From IMG/VR virus record IMGVR_UViG_3300037508_000488, positions 1-32,933 of that record: 32,933 nucleotides of DNA. The stretch is one strand, 5' to 3'. The stretch is from a virus. Within the stretch, counting starts at the first letter, position 1; every line of letters starts with the position of its first letter. Shown here in pieces: positions 4,630-12,987 of this stretch. A model generated the notes under the pieces. It ran no database searches. It was not told the origin of the DNA and saw only the letters and a list, made by a program, of their open reading frames with translations. The translations under genes were made by a program, and so were the position numbers.

Positions 4630-5947
4630 GACGATCCGGCTCGGCTACGAGCCCAGGGCGTGGCAGCGCAAGTGCCACCTCGAGCGCCGGCGCTTCACCG
4701 TGCTCGCCCTGCACCGCCGCGCCGGCAAGACCGAGCTCGCGCTCATGGAACTCATGCACCGGGCGGTGAAGTTCACCGATGAACTGGGGTTCTTCGTATA
4801 CGTCGCACCGTTCCTGAAGCAGGCCAAGGCCATCGCCTGGGCGCGTTTGAAGCAGAAGCTCGACCCGTTCATCCGCTCGGCCGCCGTCGAGATCAACGAG
4901 GCCGACCTGGCCGTCACCTTTAAGCACAACAAGGCCACGATCCGCCTGTTCGGCGGCGACAACCCTGACGCACTCCGCGGCGTGCGCCTCGACGGCTGCG
5001 TCATCGACGAGGTCGCGCAGATCAAGCCCGAGGTTTGGAACGACATCCTCCAGCCCGCCCTCTCCGACCGCAAGGGATGGGCCATGTTCATCGGCACGCC
5101 CGCCGGGATCAACCTGTTCAGCGAGCTGTTCTACCGGGCAGGCTCCCTGCCAGACTGGTATGCGGCGAGGTACACGGTCCACGACACGGACGCGCTCGAC
5201 GCCGAGGAGGTCGCACGACTCCAGCGCGACATGCCCGAGCAGGCGTTCGCACGTGAGTACCTCTGCGACTTCAGCGCCGCCGGCGATGACCAGCTCATCA
5301 GCCTGTCCGAGGCCGATGCTGCCGCCAGCCGCCGCTACCCGGACGGGGACGTCCTCGAGTTCCCGCTGGTGATCGGCGTGGACCCGGCCCGGTTCGGGGA
5401 TGACCGCAGCGTCATCGTCCTGCGCCAGGGACTGCGGATGGAAGACCCCGTCATCCGGCAGGGGATCGACAACATGAACCTCGCGGCCATCGTCGCCAGC
5501 ATCATCGAGGACCGCGACCCGGACGCCGTGTTCATCGACGCAGGCGCCGGCTCCGGCGTCATCGACCGCCTGCGCCAGCTCGGCTACGAGGTCACCGAGG
5601 TGCCATTCGGCGGCAAGGCCACGTTCCCCAACCTGTTCGTCAACAAGCGCACCGAGATGTGGTGGGCCGTGAAGGAGTGGCTCGAGAACGGCGGCAGCAT
5701 CCCGCAGGACACCACCCTGAAGCAGGAACTGTCAACCCCGATGTACTGGTACGACGCGGTCGGCAAGCGCGTCCTCGAGTCGAAGGATGACATCAAGAAG
5801 CGCCTCCAGGGCGGCGGCAGCCCGGACATCGCCGACGCCCTCGCGCTCACCTTCGCCTACCCGGTCGCCAAGATGCTGCCACGCGAAGTGCGCGAGCGGC
5901 TCGACCCGAAGCCGAAGGAGTACGACCCGTACGCCGAGATGCGGTGA
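4622..5947 (+). CDS. terL: Terminase large subunit (packaging ATPase/nuclease)
   Basis: This 441-residue protein drives ATP-dependent DNA packaging into the prohead and cuts the DNA. The N-terminal ATPase has a Walker A-like HRRAGKT at residues 31-37 and a Walker B VIDE at 127-130. The C-terminal RNase H-like nuclease shows GVDPARFGDD near 252, FIDAGAG near 304 and DIADALALTF near 402, supplying the acidic metal-binding residues. Length and motif order are normal for a podophage terminase. It overlaps the small subunit gene by 8 bases and is followed by a 33-base gap that carries a repeated motif. Confidence 0.95.
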   Translation: MPETIRLGYEPRAWQRKCHLERRRFTVLALHRRAGKTELALMELMHRAVKFTDELGFFVYVAPFLKQAKAIAWARLKQKLDPFIRSAAVEINEADLAVTFKHNKATIRLFGGDNPDALRGVRLDGCVIDEVAQIKPEVWNDILQPALSDRKGWAMFIGTPAGINLFSELFYRAGSLPDWYAARYTVHDTDALDAEEVARLQRDMPEQAFAREYLCDFSAAGDDQLISLSEADAAASRRYPDGDVLEFPLVIGVDPARFGDDRSVIVLRQGLRMEDPVIRQGIDNMNLAAIVASIIEDRDPDAVFIDAGAGSGVIDRLRQLGYEVTEVPFGGKATFPNLFVNKRTEMWWAVKEWLENGGSIPQDTTLKQELSTPMYWYDAVGKRVLESKDDIKKRLQGGGSPDIADALALTFAYPVAKMLPREVRERLDPKPKEYDPYAEMR

Positions 5948-5980
5948 GTACCCGTAACCGATGATGGGAGGAATACAGTC
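5947..5980. repeat. AGTACCCGTAAC repeat, copy 1
   Basis: AGTACCCGTAAC begins on the last base of the terminase stop codon and is followed by GGGA and TACAGTC before the next ATG. The copy at 9439 shares all three parts in the same order (motif, GGGA, TACAGTC). Here GGGAGGA also serves as a ribosome binding site for the acetyltransferase gene. Confidence 0.55.
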
Positions 5981-6430
5981 ATGCCCGTAAGGCTCGCGAC
6001 TGCGGACGATCTCGACGTGATCGCCGCGATGGGACAGAGGTTCTTCGCAGGCACCCGCTATGCAGCAGCACTTTCGCCCAGTCACGAGGACATCAGAGCC
6101 GCAATGCAGGCCATCCTCGTCCACGGTCGTCTGTGGGTTGCGGAGATTGACGGCGTGGTTCGCGGCTTCCTGGCGGCTGTTCTCCAGCCCGTCTGGTTCA
6201 GCCCCGGCACCCACGCCGCCCTCGAGATGTCGTGGTGGATGGACGAAGATGTCCGAGGACGAGTTGAAGGCGTGCGGATGCTGGCAGAATTCGAGCGTTG
6301 GGCCAAGGAAGAAGGCGCGAAAGCCATCTGCATGTCGGACATCGTCCTCGAAGGGGAAAGCGCGGCGGAGCGCATCCTGACGAGGCTCGGGTACAGGATC
6401 ACCGAACGGACGTTCACGAAAGGACTGTGA
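5981..6430 (+). CDS. GNAT-family N-acetyltransferase
   Basis: This 149-residue protein has the GNAT layout: an N-terminal strand and helix (VRLATADDLDVIAAM), a central strand pair (LWVAEIDGVVRGFLAAVL), a substrate-side SWWMDED segment, a helix EGVRMLAEFERWAKEEGAKAI, and the terminal AERILTRLGYRITERTFTK. Such enzymes move an acetyl group from acetyl-CoA to an amine. The target is unknown; in phages they may modify host or virion proteins. GGGAGGA lies 8 nt upstream of ATG 5981. Its stop overlaps the next start (TGATG). It sits between terminase and portal, where this type of phage often carries an acetyltransferase. Confidence 0.85.
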   Translation: MPVRLATADDLDVIAAMGQRFFAGTRYAAALSPSHEDIRAAMQAILVHGRLWVAEIDGVVRGFLAAVLQPVWFSPGTHAALEMSWWMDEDVRGRVEGVRMLAEFERWAKEEGAKAICMSDIVLEGESAAERILTRLGYRITERTFTKGL

Positions 6431-6918
6431 TGGAAGGACACTCGCTCCGACGCCACCGCGACCTGACCGCCCGCCGCGAGCGGCGGTTCATCTTCTCGGC
6501 CATCGGCTCGCTGCTTGGCACCATCGGCGCAGGCCTCGGCGCAGGCGCAGCGGCGGCCGGCCTGGGCGGCGCGGCAGGCGGATCGGCGCTTGCGACCGGG
6601 CTTACGGCCGCCGGCGCGGCAGCGGCCGCCGCAGGCACGGGCTACGGCATCGCGGCAGGCGAGAGCGGCAAGAAGGCACAGGCGCAGGCCATGAAGGAGC
6701 AGCGCACCGCGCAGGACGCAATGGCAGCGCAGGCGCGCAGCCAGCAGCGTCAGTCGCAGCAGGCCATGGCAGCGGCCACCCGCGCACAGCCCGACGTCGC
6801 AGGCATCATGCAGCAGGCGGGCGCCGAGGGCGGCCCCACCACCACCATGCTCACCGGGCCGATGGGCGTCAACCCGCAAGACCTCCAGCTGGGGCGCCAG
6901 ACGCTCCTCGGAGGCTGA
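6430..6918 (+). CDS. Gly/Ala-rich small virion-associated protein
   Basis: The protein has 162 residues. A basic N-terminal end (RRHRDLTARRERR) is followed by a long glycine/alanine-rich hydrophobic stretch from about residue 20 to 78, then a Gln-rich helical part (KKAQAQAMKEQRTAQDAMAAQ) and a C-terminal TMLTGPMGVNPQDLQLGRQTLLGG. The TGP.GV...LG..TLLGG ending is one I associate with small proteins encoded just before the portal in podophages. The hydrophobic part could insert into membrane or pack as glycine-zipper helices. ATG 6430 overlaps the previous stop by one base. Exact role unknown. Confidence 0.7.
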   Translation: MEGHSLRRHRDLTARRERRFIFSAIGSLLGTIGAGLGAGAAAAGLGGAAGGSALATGLTAAGAAAAAAGTGYGIAAGESGKKAQAQAMKEQRTAQDAMAAQARSQQRQSQQAMAAATRAQPDVAGIMQQAGAEGGPTTTMLTGPMGVNPQDLQLGRQTLLGG

Positions 6919-8637
6919 GTGAGCCAGTACGTCGGCGACGGCCAGAGCTACGAGGACGCGCCCACGCGGGACAAGCTGTTCACCCGCTGGGGCCAGCTCA
7001 AGTCCGAGCGTGCGTCCTGGTACGCGCACTGGCAGGAGCTCACGTCCTACATCCTGCCGCGCAACGGACGCTACTTTCGCCAGGACCGAGACAAGGGCTG
7101 GCGCCGCCACAACAACATCTACGACAACACCGGGACGCGTGCGCTCCGCACGCTCGGCGCCGGCATGATGTCGGGCGCCACGAGCCCGGCCCGCCAGTGG
7201 TTCCGGCTCGCCACCCCTGACCCGGAGCTCAATTCCTTCGACCCGGTCAAGCTGTGGCTCGATGACGTCACCAAGCGCATGCAGCGTGTGTTCCAGAAGT
7301 CGAACACCTACCGCTCGCTGCACATGATGTACGAGGAACTCGGCACCTTCGGCACCGCCGCGTCCATCGTGCTCCCGGACTACGAGCAGGTCATCCACCA
7401 CTACCCGCTGACCTGCGGCGAATACTGCATCTCGACCGACGCCAAGGGCCGAGTCTGCACGCTCTACCGCGAGTTCGACATGACGGTGTCGCAGATCGTC
7501 AAGGAGTTCGGCCTCGAGAACTGTTCCGTCACCGTGCGGAACATGTATTCGAACGGCACCCTCGACCAGTGGGTGCCCGTGATCCACGCCATCGAGCCGC
7601 GTGCCGACCGCGACATGGGCAAGCGCGACTCGCGCAACATGCCCTTCGGGTCGTGGTACTTCGAGGTCGGCGGCGAGGACGGGAAGTTCCTGCGCGAGAG
7701 CGGGTTCATGCAGTTCCCGGCGCTCGTCCCCCGCTGGGCAGTGGTCGGCGGCGACATCTACGGCCACAGCCCGGGCATGGAGGCGCTTGGCGACGTCAAG
7801 CAGCTCCAGCACGAGCAGCTCCGCAAGGCGCAGGCCATCGACTACCAGACGAAGCCGCCCCTCCAGGTGCCGGCGTCGATGAAGAACCGCGACATCGAGA
7901 TGCTCCCGGGCGGGATCTCCTACTACGACGGCGCGGCCAACAACGGGATCAAGACCGCGTTCGAGGTGAACCTCAACCTCCAGTACCTCCTGAACGACAT
8001 CATGGACTGCCGCGAGCGCGTGCGGGGCGCGTTCTACGCGGACCTGTTCCTGATGCTCGCCAACGCCGGCCCGAACACGCGGATGACCGCAACCGAGGTC
8101 GCAGAGCGCCACGAGGAGAAGCTCATCATGCTCGGCCCCGTGCTCGAGCGCCTGCACAACGAGCTGCTCGCCCCGCTCGTGGACACGACATTCACCCGCA
8201 TGGTGCAGGCCGGGATCGTCCCGCCTGCGCCGCAGGAATTGCAGGGAATGGACCTGAACATCGAGTTCGTGTCCATGCTGGCGCAGGCGCAGCGCGCCAT
8301 CGGAACGAACGCCGTCGACCGCTTCGTCGGGAACCTCGGCGCCATCGCGCAGATGAAGCCCGACATCCTCGACAAGTTCGACCAGGACGAGTGGGCCGAC
8401 GTGTACGCCGACATGCTCGGCATCGACCCGGCGCTCATCATCGCCGACAAGGACGTCGCGCTCGTCCGCCAGGCGCGGGCGCAGGCGATGGCCGCGAAGG
8501 AGCAGGCGGCCGTCATGCAGCAGCAGTCGCAGACGGTCAAGAACATGGCGCAGTCGCCGACAGGCGGCGACAACGCCCTCACCGACATCACGAACATGTT
8601 CTCGGGGTATGGCTCCCCGAGCCCAGTGGAGGTCTGA
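6919..8637 (+). CDS. Head-tail connector (portal) protein
   Basis: This 572-residue protein starts at GTG 6919, directly after the preceding stop. It matches the T7-type head-to-tail connector family: RWGQLKSERASWYAHWQELTSYILPR, TLGAGMMSGATSPARQWFRL, YEELGTFGTAASIV and the long MTATEVAERHEEKLIMLGPVLERLHNELLAPLV helix are characteristic. A ring of portal subunits forms the vertex through which the terminase pumps DNA and to which the tail attaches. The C-terminal part is Gln/Ala-rich. Length is normal for this family. GGAGG near its end serves as ribosome binding site for the next gene. Confidence 0.95.
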   Translation: MSQYVGDGQSYEDAPTRDKLFTRWGQLKSERASWYAHWQELTSYILPRNGRYFRQDRDKGWRRHNNIYDNTGTRALRTLGAGMMSGATSPARQWFRLATPDPELNSFDPVKLWLDDVTKRMQRVFQKSNTYRSLHMMYEELGTFGTAASIVLPDYEQVIHHYPLTCGEYCISTDAKGRVCTLYREFDMTVSQIVKEFGLENCSVTVRNMYSNGTLDQWVPVIHAIEPRADRDMGKRDSRNMPFGSWYFEVGGEDGKFLRESGFMQFPALVPRWAVVGGDIYGHSPGMEALGDVKQLQHEQLRKAQAIDYQTKPPLQVPASMKNRDIEMLPGGISYYDGAANNGIKTAFEVNLNLQYLLNDIMDCRERVRGAFYADLFLMLANAGPNTRMTATEVAERHEEKLIMLGPVLERLHNELLAPLVDTTFTRMVQAGIVPPAPQELQGMDLNIEFVSMLAQAQRAIGTNAVDRFVGNLGAIAQMKPDILDKFDQDEWADVYADMLGIDPALIIADKDVALVRQARAQAMAAKEQAAVMQQQSQTVKNMAQSPTGGDNALTDITNMFSGYGSPSPVEV

Positions 8638-8639
8638 AC

Positions 8640-9437
8640 ATGGCACGGCTCAAGAACCCGAATTCACCCTGGCTCTACGATGACGTGACCGGAGACATCG
8701 TCGGCGTCAAGGACGAGGATGGTGGCGAGAATTATTTCCAGATCATGCGGAACGAGCCGACCTACGCCGGCGCAACTGCCGCCGTGTCAATCGTCGCTCC
8801 TGCTGCGACGTTCACTACGTTGAGTTACGAGGACAGCAGCGGCAGCGTGCGTCTGACGAGCGCCGGCATCCATAGCCTGACGAACGCGGTCGCGCAGAAC
8901 AAGCTCGTTAGCGTCACCTGGGCTGGCGGTACTGGCGTCAACGGCCTGTACACGGTCACCGATGTCAGCGCGGCTACTACGAAGATCACCATCAACTACC
9001 CGCACGCTGCTGGCCTCGGCACCCCGACCGTGACGGTTGTCGGCAATGACATCACTATGGTGTCGGCAACCATCCCGGCGAACGCGATCAAGCTCGGCAT
9101 GGAACTTGAGATTGACGCGCTGTTTGCGATGACGGGAAGCGCCAACAACAAGATCCTCAAGGTCAACATCGGCGATGCCGGATGGTATTCGCAGACGGTT
9201 GCCGCATCGAACGTGAGCCTGTCCGTCGATAAGCAGGCGTGGGCGAACAGTGCCACGACCCTGGTCTCGAACGCTCTTGCGGCACCCGGACACGGTGCGT
9301 CAACTGGCGCGAACGTCACCATGACCCCGACTGGCGGATTCGGGATCGCGCAGACGTTCGCCATCACCGGGCAGATTGCGACCGCCAACGAGTTCATCAC
9401 GCTCGAGGCGTGGAATCTCAAGATCACCAGCACGTGA
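8640..9437 (+). CDS. Putative head decoration/structural protein
   Basis: This 265-residue protein follows the portal gene after 2 bases, with GGAGG 7 nt before ATG 8640. It begins MARLKNPNSPWLYDDVTGD-IVGVKDEDGGE, a start I associate with small structural proteins of podophages. The rest is beta-rich, low in charge, and contains a YTVTDVSAATTKITI segment like the E1-FCCH-type beta module of phage tail proteins, followed by a jelly-roll-like C-terminal half. Expected to decorate the head or connector; precise role is inference. A second copy of the AGTACCCGTAA motif follows its stop. Confidence 0.65.
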   Translation: MARLKNPNSPWLYDDVTGDIVGVKDEDGGENYFQIMRNEPTYAGATAAVSIVAPAATFTTLSYEDSSGSVRLTSAGIHSLTNAVAQNKLVSVTWAGGTGVNGLYTVTDVSAATTKITINYPHAAGLGTPTVTVVGNDITMVSATIPANAIKLGMELEIDALFAMTGSANNKILKVNIGDAGWYSQTVAASNVSLSVDKQAWANSATTLVSNALAAPGHGASTGANVTMTPTGGFGIAQTFAITGQIATANEFITLEAWNLKITST

Positions 9438-9438
9438 C

Positions 9439-9471
9439 AGTACCCGTAAACATTAGTTACAGGGATACAGT
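9439..9471. repeat. AGTACCCGTAAA repeat, copy 2
   Basis: AGTACCCGTAAA starts 2 bases after the stop codon of the structural gene and is followed by GGGA (9462-9465) and TACAGT (9466-9471). CCCGTAA and TTAC-a-GGG can pair here as a small hairpin with one bulge. It matches copy 1 at 5947 in motif order. Confidence 0.55.
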
Positions 9472-9477
9472 CCAACC

Positions 9478-9825
9478 GTGAGCAATTACGACCCCCTCGA
9501 CCTGCGGGGCCAGGAACGCGAACGAGCCGACAAGGAGCTCAGGGAGCGCCTGGACAGGCAGAACGAGGAGGCCGACGTGAAGTGGCTCATGTCGCAGAAG
9601 CGCGGCAGGCGCATGGCCTGGCGCTTCCTCGACAGCGCAGGCGTGTTCCGAACCACCTTCGCGGCCAATGCGATGCAGATGGCCTTCGCGGAAGGGAACC
9701 GGAACGCGGGACTGAGGCTCCTCGGCCTCATCCACGCCGCGTGCCCCGAGCAGTACCACGTGATGATGAAGGAACACCAGGATGACGCAAGCAACGATGA
9801 CGGAAACGGCCGCAACCCCAACTGA
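9478..9825 (+). CDS. Bbp19-like structural-module protein
   Basis: This 115-residue protein has a charged N-terminal helix (RGQERERADKELRERLDRQNEE), then VKWLMSQKRGRRMAWRFLDSAGVFRTTF and a terminal GLRLLGLIHAACPEQYHVMMKEH. The order D-x-x-WLM....GRR..WR.L..AGVF...F....N.GLRLL...H...P is that of the Bbp19 protein of Bordetella phage BPP-1 and relatives. It is encoded between portal and scaffold and is probably a minor head component. GTG 9478 is the likely start; GGGA lies about 13 nt upstream. The next gene overlaps its end by 44 bases in another frame. Confidence 0.8.
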   Translation: MSNYDPLDLRGQERERADKELRERLDRQNEEADVKWLMSQKRGRRMAWRFLDSAGVFRTTFAANAMQMAFAEGNRNAGLRLLGLIHAACPEQYHVMMKEHQDDASNDDGNGRNPN

Positions 9826-10471
9826 AGCCGCTTCCCCATCGACGGCCCCGGAAAGCGTGGCGGCGACGGCCGACAAGCTCTACGGGAACACGCAGAAGGC
9901 TCCCGCGACCCAGGACCGGCAAGCCGCCGACGCGGCCCCTGCCGGAAAGGAACCCGCGCCGGCCGACGCACAGGCGACCGAGGCCCCCCAGGCCGAGGCA
10001 CCCAAGGCGCCGGAAGCCTACGAGTTCAAGGTGCCCGAGGGTCGAGCGTTCGACGCCGAGGTGATCACCGCGTACTCGCAGGTGGCGAAGGAACTGAACC
10101 TGTCGCAGGACGCCGCGCAGCGCCTCCTTGACGCGGTCGGCCCCAAGATGGTCGAACGTCAGACGGCGCAGATCGAGGCCATCCGCAACGGCTGGGCCGA
10201 CAGCTCCAAGTCCGACCGAGAGTTCGGCGGCGAGAAGCTGTCGGAGAACCTGGGCGTTGCAAAGAAGGCGCTCGATGCGTTCGGCACCACCGAACTCCGC
10301 ACGCTGCTGAACGAAACCGGACTCGGAAACCACCCGGAGCTCATCCGGTTCATGTTCCGTGCCGGCAAGGCGATCAGCGAGGACCGCATGGTCACGGGCG
10401 CGGCCACGCAGGCCAAGGCCGGACCGCGCAGCTTCGCCGACCTCGCCGAGGCTCTTTACTCAAACACCTAA
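9782..10471 (+). CDS. Putative capsid scaffolding protein
   Basis: The protein has 229 residues. The first 75 residues are Ala/Thr/Pro/Glu-rich and probably disordered. Then come YEFKVPEG, a helical segment (VITAYSQVAKELNLSQDAAQRLLDAV), GWADSSKSDREFGGEKLSENL and a C-terminal helical end with PELIRFMFRAGKAISED. This is the layout of podophage scaffold proteins, which are acidic, helical, and placed immediately before the major capsid gene. Scaffolds guide prohead assembly and leave before DNA fills the head. AAGGA lies before ATG 9782. No protease motif is seen. Confidence 0.8.
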   Translation: MTQATMTETAATPTEAASPSTAPESVAATADKLYGNTQKAPATQDRQAADAAPAGKEPAPADAQATEAPQAEAPKAPEAYEFKVPEGRAFDAEVITAYSQVAKELNLSQDAAQRLLDAVGPKMVERQTAQIEAIRNGWADSSKSDREFGGEKLSENLGVAKKALDAFGTTELRTLLNETGLGNHPELIRFMFRAGKAISEDRMVTGAATQAKAGPRSFADLAEALYSNT

Positions 10472-10492
10472 CCCAACAAGGGAACCACAGCA

Positions 10493-11530
10493 ATGGCAAC
10501 TCTCTCCACTTCCAACCTGACCCTCGCGGACTGGGCCAAGCGCACCGATCCCGAGGGCAACGTGCCCATCATCGCCGAACTCCTGTCGCAGTCGAACGAG
10601 ATCCTCGAGGACTGCGTCTTCAAGGAGGGCAACCTCCCGACTGGCGAGCGCGTCGTGATCCGCACCGGCCTGCCCCAGGTCTACTGGCGCGCCCTCAACC
10701 AGGGCATCCCGAACAGCAAGTCGACGACCGCCCAGGTCGACGAGGCCTGCGGCATCCTCGAGGCCCGCAGCGAGGTCGACAAGGACCTCGCCATGCTGAA
10801 CGGCAACACCGCCCAGTTCCGCCTGTCGGAGGACACCGCCTTCCTCGAGGCGATGAACCAGACGATGGCGAGCACGATGTTCTACGGCAATCCGGCGACC
10901 GACCCGAAGCAGTTCCTCGGGCTGGCCCCGCGCTACTCGGCGCTGACGGGTTCCAACAACAGCGTCAACATCCTCAACGGCCTCGCCGGCGGCGGCTCGT
11001 ACTCGGCCACCGCGAACACCTCGGTGTACCTGGTGGTCTGGGGCGACAACACCGTCTACTGCCCCTTCCCCAAGGGCTCGACGGCCGGCCTCATGCACGA
11101 GGACCTCGGCGAGCAGACCGTCTACAACTCGGACGGCACGCGGCTCCAGGCGTACTCCACGCGCTACCAGTGGAAGAACGGCCTGGTCGTGAAGGACTGG
11201 CGCTACGTCGTGCGCATCTGCAACATCAACACGACCGACCTGCTCGCGCAGTCGAACGGCCAGGCGACCACCTCGGCCAGCAACCTCATCCGCCTCATGG
11301 CGCGTGGCCTGTACCGCATCCCGAACATGGCGATGGGCCGTGCCGCGTTCTACATGAACCGGACCGTGCACAGCGGCCTGTCGATCATGGCGCTCGACAA
11401 GAGCCAGGCGGTCGTGAAGGTCAACGAGGGCCTGTCGCAGTTCGGCACGCCGTACAGCTGGCTGTCGTTCCTCGGCGTCCCCTGCCGTCGCGTCGATTCC
11501 ATCCTCAACACCGAAGCACAGGTCAGCTGA
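10493..11530 (+). CDS. Major capsid protein
   Basis: This 345-residue protein forms the icosahedral shell. It starts MATLSTSNLTLADWAKR, followed by an N-arm, FKEGNLPTGERVVIRTGLPQVYWR, an extended loop and long beta segments (VKDWRYVVRICNI), ending LSFLGVPCRRVDSILNTE. The pattern is that of the BPP-1-like capsid protein, and the size is normal. Placement between scaffold and cement protein genes agrees. AAGGGA lies about 12 nt upstream of ATG 10493. Its codon use is strongly GC-biased, as expected of a highly expressed gene in this genome. Confidence 0.9.
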   Translation: MATLSTSNLTLADWAKRTDPEGNVPIIAELLSQSNEILEDCVFKEGNLPTGERVVIRTGLPQVYWRALNQGIPNSKSTTAQVDEACGILEARSEVDKDLAMLNGNTAQFRLSEDTAFLEAMNQTMASTMFYGNPATDPKQFLGLAPRYSALTGSNNSVNILNGLAGGGSYSATANTSVYLVVWGDNTVYCPFPKGSTAGLMHEDLGEQTVYNSDGTRLQAYSTRYQWKNGLVVKDWRYVVRICNINTTDLLAQSNGQATTSASNLIRLMARGLYRIPNMAMGRAAFYMNRTVHSGLSIMALDKSQAVVKVNEGLSQFGTPYSWLSFLGVPCRRVDSILNTEAQVS

Positions 11531-11560
11531 CCCGCACACTCCTGAAGGGAGACACTCACA

Positions 11561-12019
11561 ATGATTACTGACGTCCTTCTCACCGTGTCCGGGTCCAACA
11601 CCCCCGGCTCGGCCATCTCGGGCCAGGCCATCACGGCCGACGCCTACAGCACCGACACCATCGACCTCGGCACCGCTCGCGACATCGGCGAGGGCCGCCA
11701 GCTCTACATGGTGTTCACCGTCGTGACCACGTTCAACACGCTCACCAGCCTCGACCTCGAGGTGGTTTCGTCGGCGAACGCGAACCTCTCGTCCCACACC
11801 GTCCTCGCGGAGACGAACGTCCTGCTCGCCGGCCTGACCGCCGGGAAGCAGTACGTGGTCGCCATCCCGCCGCAGATCGCAAGCCTCGGCCTGCGCTATC
11901 TCGGCGCCCGCTACGACGTCAACGGCAGCAACCCCTCGACTGGCAGCATCCTGGCTCAGATCGTCATGGACATCCAGGACGGCCAGAAGTTCTACGCCAG
12001 CGGCTTCACGGTCGCCTGA
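11561..12019 (+). CDS. Bbp16-like capsid cement protein
   Basis: This 152-residue protein has the pattern of the Bbp16 cement protein of phage BPP-1: SGQAITADAYSTDTIDLGTARDIGEGRQLYMVF near the start, then LDLEVVSS, VLLAGLTAGKQYVVAIPPQ and LGLRYLGARYDV. It is a beta jelly-roll that sits on the capsid surface at contacts between capsomers and stabilises the shell against internal DNA pressure. GAAGGGAG lies upstream of ATG 11561. Directly after the capsid gene, as in BPP-1. Confidence 0.85.
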   Translation: MITDVLLTVSGSNTPGSAISGQAITADAYSTDTIDLGTARDIGEGRQLYMVFTVVTTFNTLTSLDLEVVSSANANLSSHTVLAETNVLLAGLTAGKQYVVAIPPQIASLGLRYLGARYDVNGSNPSTGSILAQIVMDIQDGQKFYASGFTVA

Positions 12020-12031
12020 TAGGAGCATCAC

Positions 12032-12229
12032 ATGGCGATGGTCAAGGCATTGGTCGACTGCTTCGTGGACAACGGGCTTCGGAAGGCGGGCGAGGAGTTC
12101 CGCTACTCCGGCCCTGCTCTCCCCGACGTGATCGAGTTCATGGACGGCGGCCCCGTCCTCGACGCCTCCGAGCCGGAGCGCAAGCTGCGCCCCGGACGGA
12201 AGCCCAAGGCCGAAGCCACGCCGAACTGA
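12032..12229 (+). CDS. Small head-module protein
   Basis: This 65-residue protein has two halves: a folded-looking N-terminal part (VKALVDCFVDNGLRKAGEEFRY) and a basic, proline-containing tail (ERKLRPGRKPKAEATPN). AGGAG lies 6 nt before ATG 12032. Similar short proteins with a '...G.R...GE.F.Y' start are found between cement and tail-tube genes in related phages; the function is unknown. It may be a small capsid or connector accessory. Confidence 0.65.
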   Translation: MAMVKALVDCFVDNGLRKAGEEFRYSGPALPDVIEFMDGGPVLDASEPERKLRPGRKPKAEATPN

Positions 12230-12240
12230 TGCGTGCCTGA

Positions 12241-12285
12241 GTTCGCGAACAAGGGAGGGGGGCCGTCCACGCCGGCCCCCCTCCT
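12241..12285. other. Palindrome and 12-bp hairpin between head and tail genes
   Basis: GTTCGCGAAC (12241-12250) is a perfect 10-base palindrome. Immediately after it, 12254-12265 and 12273-12284 form a perfect 12-bp GC-rich stem with a 7-base loop. No T-run follows on either strand, so it is not a textbook intrinsic terminator. It could slow transcription, protect upstream mRNA from decay, or be an RNA processing site between highly expressed head genes and the tail genes. Confidence 0.6.
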
Positions 12286-12303
12286 GTCACGAAGGGAGCG
12301 AGA

Positions 12304-12984
12304 ATGCCATCGGTCGTTGACATCGCAAACCTCGCACTCGCATACCTCGGGGATGATGCAACGGTCGCAAGCATCGACCCGCCAGAGGGCTCGGCGCAGG
12401 CCGAGCATTGCCAGCGCTTCTACCCCATCGCACGCGACACGCTGCTCCAGATGCACACCTGGAGCTTCGCCTCGCGGCGCGTCAGCCTCGCGCAGGTCAC
12501 GATGCCGTACACGATGTGGAAGTACGCATACGCCTGCCCGGGCGACATGATGACCGCCGTGGCGGTACTGCCGCCCCAGGCAGAGAACGACTACGCGGTG
12601 CGCGCCTACCCGGCCGACCGCTACGGATGGGGCTGGATCAACACCCCGTTCGTCGCCGGCGGAACCTACGTCCCGCAGGAGTACCAGATCGAGACGGACA
12701 CGGCCGGGAACAAGGTGATCTACACCAACCAGGAGAACGCGCTCCTGCGCTACCAGGCGCTCGTCACCGACCCGACCAAGTTCGACCCGCTGTTCTCGAA
12801 CGCGCTCGCGTGGCACCTCGCGTCGATGCTCGCCGGCCCGGTCGTGAAAGGTGCCGAGGGCGCCGCAGAGGGCCGCAAGTGCATGCAGATGGCGCTTGGC
12901 TACATCCAGCAGGCGAAGGCGTCCGACGCCAGCCAGCGCGACGTGAAGCCCGAGCACATCACGCCCTGGATCTCTGGACGCTGA
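12304..12984 (+). CDS. Tail tubular protein A (head-tail adaptor)
   Basis: This 226-residue protein resembles the T7 gp11-type adaptor. It starts VVDIANLALAYLGDDATVASIDPPEGSAQA, continues CQRFYPIARDTLLQMHTWSFASRRVSLA, and has the core YAYACPGDMMTA. NALAWHLASMLAGPVVKG near the end is also typical. Twelve copies normally form a ring between the portal and the nozzle. A strong GAAGGGAG ribosome binding site precedes ATG 12304. The nozzle gene follows after 3 bases. Confidence 0.9.
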   Translation: MPSVVDIANLALAYLGDDATVASIDPPEGSAQAEHCQRFYPIARDTLLQMHTWSFASRRVSLAQVTMPYTMWKYAYACPGDMMTAVAVLPPQAENDYAVRAYPADRYGWGWINTPFVAGGTYVPQEYQIETDTAGNKVIYTNQENALLRYQALVTDPTKFDPLFSNALAWHLASMLAGPVVKGAEGAAEGRKCMQMALGYIQQAKASDASQRDVKPEHITPWISGR

Positions 12985-12987
12985 CCG

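Noticed and set aside
6082-8646. 854-codon open frame on the minus strand across the portal gene
   Set aside because: It covers the acetyltransferase, Gly/Ala-rich and portal genes in antisense. The composition is low-complexity (H, V, R, L, D, E) and there is no recognisable domain. It is a GC-bias artefact.
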